In this document: in pieces, positions 1 to 8,927 of the stretch
Numbering within the stretch: position 1 is the first letter of the stretch
Layout: each line of letters starts with the position of its first letter
Assembly: GCA_040902305.1 (NCBI GenBank)
Contig: JBBDXN010000144.1
Span: 10,183-74,182 of the forward strand
DNA length: 64,000 bases
Origin: CAMLFJ01 sp040902305
Lineage (GTDB): Bacteria > Methylomirabilota > Methylomirabilia > Rokubacteriales > CSP1-6
Direction of reading: 5' to 3'
Notes under the pieces: generated by a model
Told to the model about the DNA's origin: nothing
The model's input: the letters and a program-made list of their open reading frames with translations, nothing else
Databases searched by the model: none
Made by a program: the position numbers and the translations under genes

Positions 1-2056
1 GCACGGGGTCTTCCTTGGCGAGGCTCACCGCGCGCTTCAGCTCGCGCAGGGCCTCGGGGTAGCGGCCCTGCTGATAGTAGGCCCAGCCGAGGCTGTCGAT
101 GAAGTAGCCGTTCGCGGGCTCCAGCGCGAGCGCCTGCTGGATGAGCTGGACGGCCTCGGTGAGGTTGGTGCCCTTCTCCGCGTACATGTAGCCGATGTAG
201 TTGTACGACTCGGCGTGCTTCGGATCGATCACGAGCACGCGCCGGAAGGAGCGGATCGCGTCGTCGAACCGGTGCTGCTTCTCCAGCACCACCCCGAGCT
301 GGAAGTGGAGGTCCTTGTTCTTGTCGTCCACCGACAGGCCTTCGCCCAGCACGCTGGCCGCCCGGTCGTACTGGCTCGCGCGCTGGAGCGCGGTGCCGAG
401 GTAGAGGAACAGCTCGGGCCGCTTGGGCTCGAGGTTCACCGCCTCCTGCAGCGTGGCCACCGCTTCGTCGTAGCGCTTGGCGCGTCCGTAGAGGAAGCCG
501 AGCTGCACCCGCGCGTCCACCGAGCGTGGGTCGGCCTTCAGGATCTTCTCCAGCTCGCTGCGGGCCTCGTCGTCCTTGCCCGCGTCCATCAGGGCGGTGG
601 CCAGGTAGTAGCGCGTCCGCATGTTGCCGGGCTCGAGCGAGACGGCCTGCCGGAAGGCGGCGACCGCCTTGTCGTACTGCTTCTGCTCGTAGTGGATGGC
701 GCCCAGCTTCAGCCACACCCGGGGATCGCGGGGGAGCGAGTCCACCAGCGCCTCGATCTCGCTCTGGGCCTCGCCGTAGCGCCCCAGCTTGACGAGCAGG
801 TCGCCCAGCCGCTCCACGAAGGCCGCGTTGTCCGGATTGGCCTTGAGCGCTTCCTTGTAGACGTCCACCGCGTCATCGAGCTTGTTCTGGGCCTCGTACA
901 CGAAGCCGAGCGCCGACCACGCCCCGTCGTGGTCCGGGTCGAGGTCCACCGCGCGCTTGAGATTGGTCAGGGCCTCGTCCCACTGCTCCTTCTCGATGCC
1001 GATGCGGCCGAGCAGGTAGTGGCCCTGCGAGAGATTGGGCCGCGCGGCCACCAGCCGCTGCAGCACCACCCGCGCCTTGTCGTAGCTCTTCTGCTCGAAG
1101 TGGAGCTGGGCCAGGGCCAGGTAGCCGTCCGGGGTCTGCGGATCCAGCGCGACCGCCTTCTCGAGCGCGGCCTCCGCCTCCGGCACCTTGCGCTGGCGCT
1201 TGTAGAGATCGGCCAGGGTTATGTGGGCGCCCGCGTTGTCGGGGGCGAGCGCGATGGCCTTCTGGACGGCGGTGAAGGCGCCCGCGGTGTCGTTGGCGCG
1301 GATCAGCCACTGGGAGAGCTGGATCCAGAGCAGCGCGGTGTTGGGATCGAGCTTGATGGCCTCGCGGAGCTGGGCGATGGCCTGCGGCATGCGGCCCGCG
1401 CGGGCCTCCATCTGCGCGACCACGTAGTGATCGTAGGCCTCGCCCTGGGCCGCGACGGCCCGGCGGCTGGGGGTGGTCAGGGTGATGCCCCCGAGCACCG
1501 GCCCGGGGTCGGCCTGACTGCTCTTCGTGGTGGCGCAGCCCGCGACGGAGCCGGCGAGCGCGCCGAGGGCGAGCAGCAGCCCGGCGAGCGCCCGGCCGCG
1601 GCGCGCGATCAGGTCCTTGGCCACGACGCGCCGGACGGTGGAGGCGAGCGCCTCGTCGCGCACGGGCGCGGCCGCGCCCTCGACGAGGGCCAGCTCGTCG
1701 GCGTCGAGCCGCAGCGAGGCGGCGTTCGGCGCCGCGGGCGGCGGCGCCGGCGCGGGGCCGGCCAGGCTCAGGCGCAGCGCGGTGACGGTCGGGCCGAAGT
1801 GGGCGCGGACCGCGTCGAGGACTTCCGCGGATCGCATGGAGAGCTCCTGGAGCCAGGGGGAATTGTCGACGGTCACCGTGAGGGTCCCTGCCCGCAACTC
1901 CCCGGGTCGGGTGCGATGGGCCAGCTCGGAGCCGATGGCTCCGCGCCAGCCTTGCCGGATGCGCTCGGCCAGCAGGCGCTCCTGGAGAGCGGGTAGGGCG
2001 GCGGTGAGCATCGTGCCCACGCGCACGGGAGGAGAAGAGCGGCGGGCCGAGCCCAT
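1..2056 (-). CDS. DUF721 (DciA-like) domain joined to lipoprotein-type TPR protein (partial, 3' end outside window)
   Basis: The reading frame stays open from ATG 2056 to the window edge (at least 685 codons). Residues about 17-100 resemble DUF721/DciA: a W..AIG..LA.RT.P segment followed by L.V.V.N.PWLQEL. Residues about 155-174 form a hydrophobic segment ending in VAGC, a lipobox with Cys174. The rest is tetratricopeptide repeats with recurrent A-x-Y-x-Q-G-R-Y-x-E-A-L patterns. An in-frame GTG at 1624 would give a classic 29-residue lipoprotein signal peptide. The frame could therefore be a true fusion, or two genes (a DUF721 gene plus a TPR lipoprotein) whose boundary has lost its stop codon. 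TPR lipoproteins usually scaffold envelope complexes; the substrate is unknown. The gene is divergent from the methyltransferase at 2179. Confidence 0.75.
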   Translation of the reverse strand, partial: MGSARRSSPPVRVGTMLTAALPALQERLLAERIRQGWRGAIGSELAHRTRPGELRAGTLTVTVDNSPWLQELSMRSAEVLDAVRAHFGPTVTALRLSLAGPAPAPPPAAPNAASLRLDADELALVEGAAAPVRDEALASTVRRVVAKDLIARRGRALAGLLLALGALAGSVAGCATTKSSQADPGPVLGGITLTTPSRRAVAAQGEAYDHYVVAQMEARAGRMPQAIAQLREAIKLDPNTALLWIQLSQWLIRANDTAGAFTAVQKAIALAPDNAGAHITLADLYKRQRKVPEAEAALEKAVALDPQTPDGYLALAQLHFEQKSYDKARVVLQRLVAARPNLSQGHYLLGRIGIEKEQWDEALTNLKRAVDLDPDHDGAWSALGFVYEAQNKLDDAVDVYKEALKANPDNAAFVERLGDLLVKLGRYGEAQSEIEALVDSLPRDPRVWLKLGAIHYEQKQYDKAVAAFRQAVSLEPGNMRTRYYLATALMDAGKDDEARSELEKILKADPRSVDARVQLGFLYGRAKRYDEAVATLQEAVNLEPKRPELFLYLGTALQRASQYDRAASVLGEGLSVDDKNKDLHFQLGVVLEKQHRFDDAIRSFRRVLVIDPKHAESYNYIGYMYAEKGTNLTEAVQLIQQALALEPANGYFIDSLGWAYYQQGRYPEALRELKRAVSLAKEDPV

Positions 2057-2140
2057 CGTGGCTCCATGATACTTGACCGGGTATCTCCTCGCCAGCTTGA
2101 AGGCGGCAACCGCACCGTGGTCCATGGCCCCGGGGGCAAA

Positions 2141-2169
2141 TTGACTCCCATCGGGCCGACATTTATAGT
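2141..2169 (+). promoter_or_regulatory. sigma70-type promoter of the RNA methyltransferase gene
   Basis: TTGACT (2141-2146), 17-bp spacer, TATAGT (2164-2169). The ATG lies only 9 bases after the -10 box, so the transcript would be leaderless or nearly so. Confidence 0.7.
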
Positions 2170-2178
2170 GTCGCTACC

Positions 2179-3549
2179 ATGGCTCGACCCAAGCGCGGGG
2201 AGATTCTGTCCCTGACGATCGACGATCTGGCCTTCGGCGGCGAGGGTGTGGGACGGGCCGATGGCTACGTGGTCTTCGTGCCGGGCGGCCTGCCCGGCGA
2301 TCGCCTGCGGGTCCGGCTCGTGCAGGCGCGGTCCCGCTTCGGGCGGGGGGTCATCGAGGCCGTCGAGCAGCCCTCGCCGCAGCGCGTAGAGGCGCCCTGC
2401 CCATACTTTGGGCGCTGCGGCGGCTGCCGGCTCCAGCACATGGCCTATCCGGCCCAGCTCGCCTACAAGGCCAAGCAGGTGGCCGATGCGCTGGAGCGTC
2501 TCGGTGGGCTCAAGGGTATCCCGGTGTATCCGATCATCGGCGCCGAGGAGACCTTCGGCTACCGCAACAAGATGGAGTTCACGGTGGCGCGCGCGGCGCG
2601 GGGAACGGTGGTGGGCCTGCACGAGGCCGATCGCTACGACTCGGTGCTCGACATCGAGCGCTGCCTGCTGCAGTCGGACCGGATGAACGGCCTCCTCGAG
2701 GAGGCGCGCGGGTTCTTCGCCGAGCGCGGGCTCACCGTCTACGAGCAGGATGGAGGCGAGGGGCTGCTGCGCTTCCTCATGTTGCGGGAGGGCAAGCACA
2801 CCGGCGAGCTGATGGCCAACGTGGTGACGTCGGCGCCCGCGGTCTCGGAGCTGGCGCCGCTCGCCCAGCGGCTGCAGGCGCGCGACGCGGGGACCACGAG
2901 CGTGGTCATGAACGTGAACCCGAAGAAGGCCAGCGTGGCCGTCGGGGTGGAGGAGCACCTGCTCGGCGGCCGCGACCACATCCGGGAAGGCGCGGGCGGA
3001 CTCACCTTCCAGGTCTCCGCCAACTCGTTCTTCCAGACCAATACCCGGCAGGCCGAGCGCCTCTTCGAGCTGGTCGTCGACGCGGCGGGCCTGACCGGGA
3101 GCGAGACCGTCTACGATCTCTACTCGGGCACCGGCGCCATCAGCCTGCTCCTGGCCCGGCGCTCCCGCTGGGTGTACGGCATCGAGGTGGTGCAGGCCGC
3201 GGTGGACGACGCGGGGGTCAACGCGGCGGCCAACCGGATCACCAACTGCACGTTCGTGTGCGGTGAGGTGCGCTTCGTGCTGCCCTCGCTGATCGCGAAG
3301 GGGGTGACCGCGGAGGTGGTGGTGGCCGATCCGCCGCGCGCGGGCTTTCACCCCAAGGCGCTGCACGCGCTCGCCACCCTGGGCGCCCGCCGCATCGTCT
3401 ACGTGTCGTGCAATCCCACCACCCTGGCCCGTGACCTGGGCGAGCTGGTGCGCGGCGGCTACCGGCTCGAGTGGGTGCAGCCGGTGGATATGTTCCCGCA
3501 CACCCCGCACATCGAGGCGGTGGCCCGGCTGGAGCGCGCCGGCTCGTGA
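2179..3549 (+). CDS. rlmD: 23S rRNA (uracil-5-)-methyltransferase, RlmD/TrmA (RumA) family
   Basis: 456 aa, the usual length. A TRAM domain occupies residues about 5-63. Iron-sulfur cysteines C74, C80 and C83 lie in CPYFGRCGGC. A C-terminal SAM methyltransferase domain carries YDLYSGTG, DPPRAGF and the catalytic-Cys motif YVSCNP. The family transfers methyl from SAM to C5 of a specific uridine in 23S rRNA; whether the target is U1939, U747 or a tRNA cannot be read from sequence. The ATG is chosen because the TRAM domain begins directly after it and a good promoter sits immediately upstream. The stop overlaps the GTG start of the next gene (GTGA). Confidence 0.9.
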   Translation: MARPKRGEILSLTIDDLAFGGEGVGRADGYVVFVPGGLPGDRLRVRLVQARSRFGRGVIEAVEQPSPQRVEAPCPYFGRCGGCRLQHMAYPAQLAYKAKQVADALERLGGLKGIPVYPIIGAEETFGYRNKMEFTVARAARGTVVGLHEADRYDSVLDIERCLLQSDRMNGLLEEARGFFAERGLTVYEQDGGEGLLRFLMLREGKHTGELMANVVTSAPAVSELAPLAQRLQARDAGTTSVVMNVNPKKASVAVGVEEHLLGGRDHIREGAGGLTFQVSANSFFQTNTRQAERLFELVVDAAGLTGSETVYDLYSGTGAISLLLARRSRWVYGIEVVQAAVDDAGVNAAANRITNCTFVCGEVRFVLPSLIAKGVTAEVVVADPPRAGFHPKALHALATLGARRIVYVSCNPTTLARDLGELVRGGYRLEWVQPVDMFPHTPHIEAVARLERAGS

Positions 3550-4463
3550 AGTCGTACCTGCTGCGGCGCCTCTGGCAGTCGCTGCTCGTGCTCTTCGGCG
3601 TCTCGGTGGTGGTCTTCCTCATCCTGCACCTGACCGGCGATCCCGCCGCGCTCCTGCTGCCGCCCGACGCCACCGCGGAGGACATCGCGAACTTCCGCAC
3701 CGCGATGGGCTTCGACGATCCGGTGGCCGTCCAGTACGTCCGCTTCCTCAAGGGCGCGCTCCGCGGCGACTTCGGCGAGTCCCTGCGTCACGGCGAGCCC
3801 GCGATGGCCCTCGTGGTCGAGCGCCTGCCCGCGACCTTCCAGCTGGCGGGGGCGGGGCTGCTGATCGCCCTGTGCCTGGCCATCCCGGCGGGCATCATCT
3901 CGGCGGTGAAGCGCAATACCGCGGTGGATTACTTCGCGACGGTGGTGGCGCTGCTCGGGCAGGCCATGCCGACCTTCTGGCTCGGCATCATGCTGATCCT
4001 GGTCTTCTCGGTGCGGCTCAACTGGCTGCCGTCCTCCGGGCGCGGCACCCTCGAGCACCTGATCCTCCCCGCGATCACGCTCGGCCTCTTCACTACCGCG
4101 CGCATCACGCGGCTGACCCGCTCCGGGATGCTGGAGGTGCTCGGGCAGGACTACATCCGCACCGCGCGCGCCAAGGGGGTGGGGGAGCCGCCGGTGGTCT
4201 GGAAGCACGCGCTCAAGAACGCGTCGATCCCGATCGTCACCATCGTGGGCATCGAGCTAGGCACGCTGCTCGGCGGCTCCGTGATCACCGAGACCATCTT
4301 CGCGTGGCCGGGCGTGGGCCGGCTCTCGGTGCAGGCCATCTTCAATCGCGACTATCCGGTCGTTCAGTCGGCCGTGTTCCTCCTGGCCAGTACCTTCGTC
4401 ATCGTCAACTTCCTGGTGGACGTGGTCTACACCTACCTCGATCCGCGCATCCGGTACCGCTGA
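3546..4463 (+). CDS. ABC transporter permease, dipeptide/oligopeptide (DppB) type
   Basis: 305 aa from GTG 3546, overlapping the upstream stop by 4 bases. The N-terminus (SYLLRRLWQSLLVLFGVS) is a typical DppB first membrane helix, followed by a periplasmic segment and five more helices. The EAA-type cytoplasmic loop (TARAKGVGEPPVVWKHALKN) contacts the ATPase. It forms a heterodimeric channel with the DppC-type gene that follows (TGATG overlap). No binding protein or ATPase gene of this system lies in the window, so the substrate (peptide, nickel, glutathione or other) is open. Confidence 0.9.
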   Translation: MKSYLLRRLWQSLLVLFGVSVVVFLILHLTGDPAALLLPPDATAEDIANFRTAMGFDDPVAVQYVRFLKGALRGDFGESLRHGEPAMALVVERLPATFQLAGAGLLIALCLAIPAGIISAVKRNTAVDYFATVVALLGQAMPTFWLGIMLILVFSVRLNWLPSSGRGTLEHLILPAITLGLFTTARITRLTRSGMLEVLGQDYIRTARAKGVGEPPVVWKHALKNASIPIVTIVGIELGTLLGGSVITETIFAWPGVGRLSVQAIFNRDYPVVQSAVFLLASTFVIVNFLVDVVYTYLDPRIRYR

Positions 4464-5389
4464 TGGCCGTCTCGCGGCCCTCCACCATCGCCCCCGACGT
4501 CGTCCCCGTGGTTCCCCCGCGCCCGTGGGCGGAGCGCGAGTGGGTGACGCTGCTGCGGCGGCTCGTGCGCCGCCGCACCGCGCTCTTCGGCATGCTCGTG
4601 GTGGCGGCGGTTCTGCTCGCCGCGGCGTTCGCCCCGTTCGTGGCCCCGTTCGACCCCCTCGAGCAGGACATCGGCCAGCGGCTCAAGGAGCCGGGCTGGC
4701 AGGACGAGCAGGGGCGCGTGCGACTGCTCGGCACCGACCACCTCGGGCGCGACATCCTCTCGCGCATCATCTTCGGCTCGCGCATCGCGCTCGTGGTCGG
4801 GCTGGCCGCGGTGATGATCTCCGGCGTCCTCGGCATGTTCATCGGGCTGGTGGCCGGCTACTTCGGCGGGCGGCTGGACGACTTCCTGATGCGCCTGGCC
4901 GACATCCAGCTCGCGTTCCCGTTCATCCTGCTCGCGATCGCGGTGATCGGGGTGCTGGGGCCGAGCCTGCGCAACATCATCATCGTCATCGGCGTGTCGT
5001 CCTGGGTGGTCTACGCGCGCGTGGTGCGGGGCGAGGTGCTCTCCATCCGCGAGCGCGAGTACGTGCACGCGGCGGTGGCGCTCGGCAGCCGGCACTGGCG
5101 GGTCCTCGCGAGCCACGTGCTGCCGAACACCTTCACGCCCTGGCTGGTGGTGGCCACCCTCGACATGGCGCGCGTGATCGTGATCGAGTCCGCGCTGTCC
5201 TTCCTCGGGCTGGGTGTGCAGCCGCCCACGCCGACCTGGGGCGGCATGCTCGCCGACGGCCGCGTGTACCTCTCCACCGCGTGGTGGCTGGCCACCTTCC
5301 CCGGCCTCGCGATCCTCGTCACCGTGCTCGGCATCAACCTCTTCGGCGACGGCCTCCGCGACACGCTCGACCCGCGGCTCAAGATCTAG
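4463..5389 (+). CDS. ABC transporter permease, dipeptide/oligopeptide (DppC) type
   Basis: 308 aa from ATG 4463, overlapping the previous stop codon. The order is DppC-like: a cytoplasmic N-terminal tail with WVTLLRRLVRRRTALFGMLVV, then LLGTDHLGRDILSRIIFGSRIAL, a hallmark of this permease class. The EAA loop (YVHAAVALGSRHWRVLASHVLPN) and the terminal NLFGDGLRDTLDPRLK follow. It is the partner channel subunit of the gene at 3546. The downstream amidohydrolase might act on imported substrate, but an inverted-repeat element separates them. Confidence 0.9.
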   Translation: MAVSRPSTIAPDVVPVVPPRPWAEREWVTLLRRLVRRRTALFGMLVVAAVLLAAAFAPFVAPFDPLEQDIGQRLKEPGWQDEQGRVRLLGTDHLGRDILSRIIFGSRIALVVGLAAVMISGVLGMFIGLVAGYFGGRLDDFLMRLADIQLAFPFILLAIAVIGVLGPSLRNIIIVIGVSSWVVYARVVRGEVLSIREREYVHAAVALGSRHWRVLASHVLPNTFTPWLVVATLDMARVIVIESALSFLGLGVQPPTPTWGGMLADGRVYLSTAWWLATFPGLAILVTVLGINLFGDGLRDTLDPRLKI

Positions 5390-5433
5390 CCGTGCGTCGC
5401 CCTCGCGTCTGCGGTCATCGGCTGCGCGCGAGG

Positions 5434-5582
5434 CGGGTGGGTCCTGTCACCGGGGGGCGCGTCCCGGCGGACGGCTCCGTCACCCACTCGCCGGAATCGC
5501 CGCTCTGCGAGCGGCGCACCGGACTCGGGGGGCCACTACACTCGTCCGCCGGGACGCGCCCCCCGGTGACAGGACCCACCCG
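5434..5582. repeat. 149-bp inverted-repeat element with 40-bp perfect arms
   Basis: The arms at 5434-5473 and 5543-5582 are perfect reverse complements over 40 bases, separated by 69 bases. The centre holds a smaller hairpin, GCCGCT-ctgcg-AGCGGC. There is no ORF of its own. Size and structure fit a MITE- or REP-like non-autonomous element; it could also act as a terminator for the permease operon. No second copy was seen in the window. Confidence 0.75.
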
Positions 5583-5640
5583 GTCACTCGTGAGTCCCAC
5601 GATCAGGCCACTTCCACCCGTTCGACCACCCTCGAGGCCC

Positions 5641-6849
5641 ATGGCCAGATCTGAAATGGCTGGTTCTGAAACTCTTGTGCTGAGTGGGGCGCGGATCATC
5701 GACGGGACGGGGGCGGAGCCCGTGCGCGGGCGGTCGGTCGTGGTGGAGAAGGGCATCATCACCGCGGTGGTGGAGGATGCGCGGGCGCCGCGCGGGAACG
5801 GGGTGGACCTGGCCGGCCACACGCTCTTGCCCGGGCTCATCAACTGCCACGTGCACCTCTGCTTCGGGGCGGAGGCCGATCCGGTGCGGCCGATGCGCGA
5901 GGAGCCCCTGGCGCTCACCGCCATCAAGGCGCTGCTGCGAGCCCATGAGACGGCGCGGGCCGGCGTGACCACCGTGCGCGACCTGGGCGGTCGCGAGTAC
6001 GCGGAGATCGCGGTCCGCCGCGCCATCCAGGACGGCCTCGTCGACGGCCCGCGCATCATCGCGGCCGGGCGCCCGGTGTGCATGACCGGCGGGCACGGCC
6101 ACTGGCTCGCGCGCGAGGCCGACGGGCCCGACGACGCGCGGAAGGCGGTGCGCGAGCAGCTCAAGGCGGGCGCCGACGTGATCAAGATCATCGCGACCGG
6201 AGGGGTGATGACCCCGGGGGTGGAGCCGGGCTCGCCCCAGCTCACGCTCGAGGAGATGCGCGCGGCCATCGAGGAGGCGAGCCGGGCGGGGCGCCGCACC
6301 GCGGCCCACGCGATGGCCGCCACCGGCATCAGCGACGCGGTCGCGGCCGGGATCACCTCGATCGAGCACGGCGTGTACCTCACCGAGGAGATCGTGGCCC
6401 ACATGCGGCGGGCCGGGACCTTCCTGGTCCCCACCCTGAACGCTCCCGCGGCCATCGCGGCGGGCGGGCTCGCGGCGGGCATTCCCGAATACATGGTGCG
6501 CAAGTCGGAGCAGGTGGTGCCCCCGCACGTGGCGAGCTTCCAGCTCGCGCATCGCGCGGGCGTGCGGATCGCGGCGGGCGCCGACTCGGGCACCCCGCTG
6601 AATTTCCACGGCTCGCTGCTGCCGGAGCTCACCCTGATGGTGAAGTACGGCATGACCCCGCTCGAGACGATTCGATCCGCCACCGTGACCGCCGCCGACT
6701 GTCTCGGTCTCGGTGACGTGATCGGCCGGGTGGCCCCGGGCTACGCGGCCGACCTCATCGCGGTGGCGGGCGACCCGGCCGAGCGGATCGAGGCGCTCGC
6801 CGACCTCCGGCTCGTGCTGGTGAACGGCCGGACCATACGAGGAGCGTAG
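5641..6849 (+). CDS. amidohydrolase family protein (imidazolonepropionase/prolidase-like metal hydrolase)
   Basis: 402 aa from ATG 5641, which has a GAGG about 5 bases upstream; ATG 5656 is an alternative. The composite beta-sandwich plus TIM barrel of amidohydrolases is visible. Metal ligands HVH lie in LINCHVHL, a probable carbamylated lysine in DVIKIIATGG, then histidines in TAAHA and IEHG and the catalytic aspartate in AGADSGTP. The C-terminus GYAADLIAVAGDP is typical. It probably hydrolyses a cyclic amide or dipeptide-like substrate in the cytoplasm; the exact substrate is not evident. It follows peptide-type ABC permeases, which may supply the substrate (inference). Confidence 0.88.
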   Translation: MARSEMAGSETLVLSGARIIDGTGAEPVRGRSVVVEKGIITAVVEDARAPRGNGVDLAGHTLLPGLINCHVHLCFGAEADPVRPMREEPLALTAIKALLRAHETARAGVTTVRDLGGREYAEIAVRRAIQDGLVDGPRIIAAGRPVCMTGGHGHWLAREADGPDDARKAVREQLKAGADVIKIIATGGVMTPGVEPGSPQLTLEEMRAAIEEASRAGRRTAAHAMAATGISDAVAAGITSIEHGVYLTEEIVAHMRRAGTFLVPTLNAPAAIAAGGLAAGIPEYMVRKSEQVVPPHVASFQLAHRAGVRIAAGADSGTPLNFHGSLLPELTLMVKYGMTPLETIRSATVTAADCLGLGDVIGRVAPGYAADLIAVAGDPAERIEALADLRLVLVNGRTIRGA

Positions 6850-6850
6850 G

Positions 6851-8314
6851 TCAGCGGCCGGGGGCGGCGAGCAGCCCGAGCTGGGCGGCCGCCGCGAGGG
6901 CGGCCAGGGCGGCGAAGCCGACCCCGCCCAGGGCCACCACCGCCTCGCGCCAGAGCGGCGGCCGCAGCGCGTGCGGCAGCAGGGCGCGGTTGAGGCGCAG
7001 GGTGTGGAAGGACAGCACCGCGAAGTTGAGCGCCGCGATGTTCGCGCCGATCACGATCAGGGTCAGCGGGTCGGCCACCGTCATGGCGAGGCATCCCGCC
7101 AGCACCAGGACCGCGACCACCGGGTAGTAGACCCGGCCCGCGGTCGCGGGCCGCACGCCGGCCGTCCACAGCATCTCGGTCACGTTGCGCGCGAAGCCCT
7201 CCACGACGCCGACCTGGGTCGAGAAGAAGATCCAGAATGCGGTCAGCAGGGCCGGCAGCCAGAGCATTGCCCAGTAGCGCCGGGCGAGCGCGCGGGCGAA
7301 GACGGCCCCGGCGCCGAAGCCGCCCATGTCGGCCCCCGGGGGCACCGCGTCGAGGGCGAGCAGCACGGGTAGCCCCATGCCGATCAGGCAGGCGGCCGTC
7401 CACAGGTAGGAGAGGTCCGCGCGGAGGTAGCGCCACCATTCGCGCCACTTGGCCAGGTTCGCCTCGCTGGGCGGGAAGATGGCGCCGTCGCGGGGCAGCA
7501 GGATGGTCTGATCACCGACCGGCGCCGGCTGCGCGCCGACGGTGCCCGCCATCCCGAAGCCCTTGTCCCGGAGCCAGTAGGTGAGCATGGCGTTGATGGT
7601 GCCGCCCGCGCCCGAGTAGGCGGCGAAGGCCGCGAGGAGCGCCCAGTCGATGGCGCGGGCGGGGAGCGGCCCCGGCACCCAGCCCGGCTCCCAGAGCGGC
7701 CGTCCCGCGAAGCTCCAGGCGAGCGCGCCCCAGGCCGCCCCCGGCACGAAGAGCAGGCCCAGCACGACGAGGAGCAGCAGCATCCACGCCATCATGATCG
7801 CCTCGGTGATCTCGAGCGCGCGGCGGGCGCGCCGGCCGAGGAGCACGAGACCCACCGCGCCGAGCAGGAGCAGATAGCCGAGTCCGATCACCGAGGCGCG
7901 GTCGTCCTCGCGCGGCACGCGGCCGAGCAGCAGCGCGGCCAGGGCGGAGCCGCCCGCCAGCGCCCAGCCGGGCCAGCCCACCTGGGCGAGGTGGAGGAGC
8001 GAGTAGCCGGCGGCCCAGAAGCGCGGGCCCGGGCGCTGGCGCATGAAGCCCGTGAAGATGGGCTCGCCGGTGGCGAGCGTATAGCGCGCCATCTCGGCGT
8101 TGAGCACGCCCTGGAAGAGGATCGACAGCGTGCAGATCCAGAGGAGGCTCGACCCGTACCCGGCGGCGATGGCCGGGCCGAGCAGCCAGTCGCCCGCGCC
8201 CAGCGAGAGCCCGAGCAGGATCGCGCCCGGCCCGATGACCCGGACCAGGTTGACCGCGCCGTAGGCGGGCGCGTGCGGCAGGTCACCCTGCCGCCACGCG
8301 GGCAGATCGCTCAC
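6851..8314 (-). CDS. Nramp-family divalent metal/proton symporter-like protein
   Basis: 487 aa from GTG 8314, overlapping the stop of the VanZ-like gene (GTGA). About 11-12 hydrophobic helices are visible. The N-terminal helix GPGAILLGLSLGAGDWLLGP matches the Nramp TM1 region, where family members have a DPGN-type metal-binding motif. Here it reads GAGDW, so the canonical Asp-Pro-Gly-Asn is not intact. It may transport something other than Mn/Fe, as some Nramp-related proteins do. It is the last gene of a seven-gene minus-strand operon. Confidence 0.75.
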   Translation of the reverse strand: MSDLPAWRQGDLPHAPAYGAVNLVRVIGPGAILLGLSLGAGDWLLGPAIAAGYGSSLLWICTLSILFQGVLNAEMARYTLATGEPIFTGFMRQRPGPRFWAAGYSLLHLAQVGWPGWALAGGSALAALLLGRVPREDDRASVIGLGYLLLLGAVGLVLLGRRARRALEITEAIMMAWMLLLLVVLGLLFVPGAAWGALAWSFAGRPLWEPGWVPGPLPARAIDWALLAAFAAYSGAGGTINAMLTYWLRDKGFGMAGTVGAQPAPVGDQTILLPRDGAIFPPSEANLAKWREWWRYLRADLSYLWTAACLIGMGLPVLLALDAVPPGADMGGFGAGAVFARALARRYWAMLWLPALLTAFWIFFSTQVGVVEGFARNVTEMLWTAGVRPATAGRVYYPVVAVLVLAGCLAMTVADPLTLIVIGANIAALNFAVLSFHTLRLNRALLPHALRPPLWREAVVALGGVGFAALAALAAAAQLGLLAAPGR

Positions 8315-8880
8315 GCGCGGGCGCGCCTCCGCCGCCAGAGCCAGAGGGTGAGCCACGCCGCGGGCACGCTCAGCCAGAGCCAGCCCGACGGCGCGGCGGC
8401 GGCCAGGTCGATCGCGAGCAGCAGGGTGCCGCCCGCGGCGGCCGCCCAGAGCAGGAGCCACGCGAGGCCGTCGGCGGCGCGCCGCGCCCCGAGCGCGGCC
8501 ACGCCGAGGGCGGCGGCGGCCGCGCCGGTGTCGAGCAGGACGTCCGCGACGCTTCCCTCGCGGGTGAGCGTGGTCGCCTGGTGCGCCTCGTCGAGCACGG
8601 CGGTGAGCAGGGCGAGCCCGAGCGGCCAGCGCCAGGACGCGGGCGCGGTCAAGGCGCGGCGCCAGAGCAGGGCCAGCACCGCGTACTCGATGACGTGGCC
8701 GGCCTTGCGCACCAGCCAGTGCGCTCCCGCGATCTGCTCCGGGGCGGCCCACGGCAGGAGCGCGCGCAGCCAGGGCTCGAACAGCGACGTGGTGGCGGCG
8801 CCGTGCCAGCCGGCGCCCGAGAACCACGCGATCAGGGCCGACCAGGCGAGCGGCGGCAGGAACTGGAGGGCCGTCGTCAC
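8311..8880 (-). CDS. VanZ-like family membrane protein
   Basis: 189 aa from GTG 8880; a longer frame upstream is less likely because it adds a Pro/Arg-rich non-hydrophobic leader. The VanZ signature is visible as KAGHVIEYAVLALLWRRAL and, after one helix, DEAHQATTLTREGSVADVLLDTGGA-like sequence. Four helices of the VanZ core are followed by two extra C-terminal helices. VanZ relatives influence teicoplanin resistance in enterococci, but most members are of unknown role. No vancomycin cluster is nearby. Confidence 0.82.
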   Translation of the reverse strand: MTTALQFLPPLAWSALIAWFSGAGWHGAATTSLFEPWLRALLPWAAPEQIAGAHWLVRKAGHVIEYAVLALLWRRALTAPASWRWPLGLALLTAVLDEAHQATTLTREGSVADVLLDTGAAAAALGVAALGARRAADGLAWLLLWAAAAGGTLLLAIDLAAAAPSGWLWLSVPAAWLTLWLWRRRRARA

Positions 8881-8927
8881 GAGGTCAAGCGTGGCACAGG
8901 GCCCCCGCGTTAACAACGGCGCGACGC

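Noticed and set aside
215..1996. Long plus-strand open frame opposite the TPR gene
   Set aside because: His/Val/Arg/Gly-rich low-complexity translation typical of the antisense of GC-rich coding DNA; the minus strand encodes clear TPR repeats.
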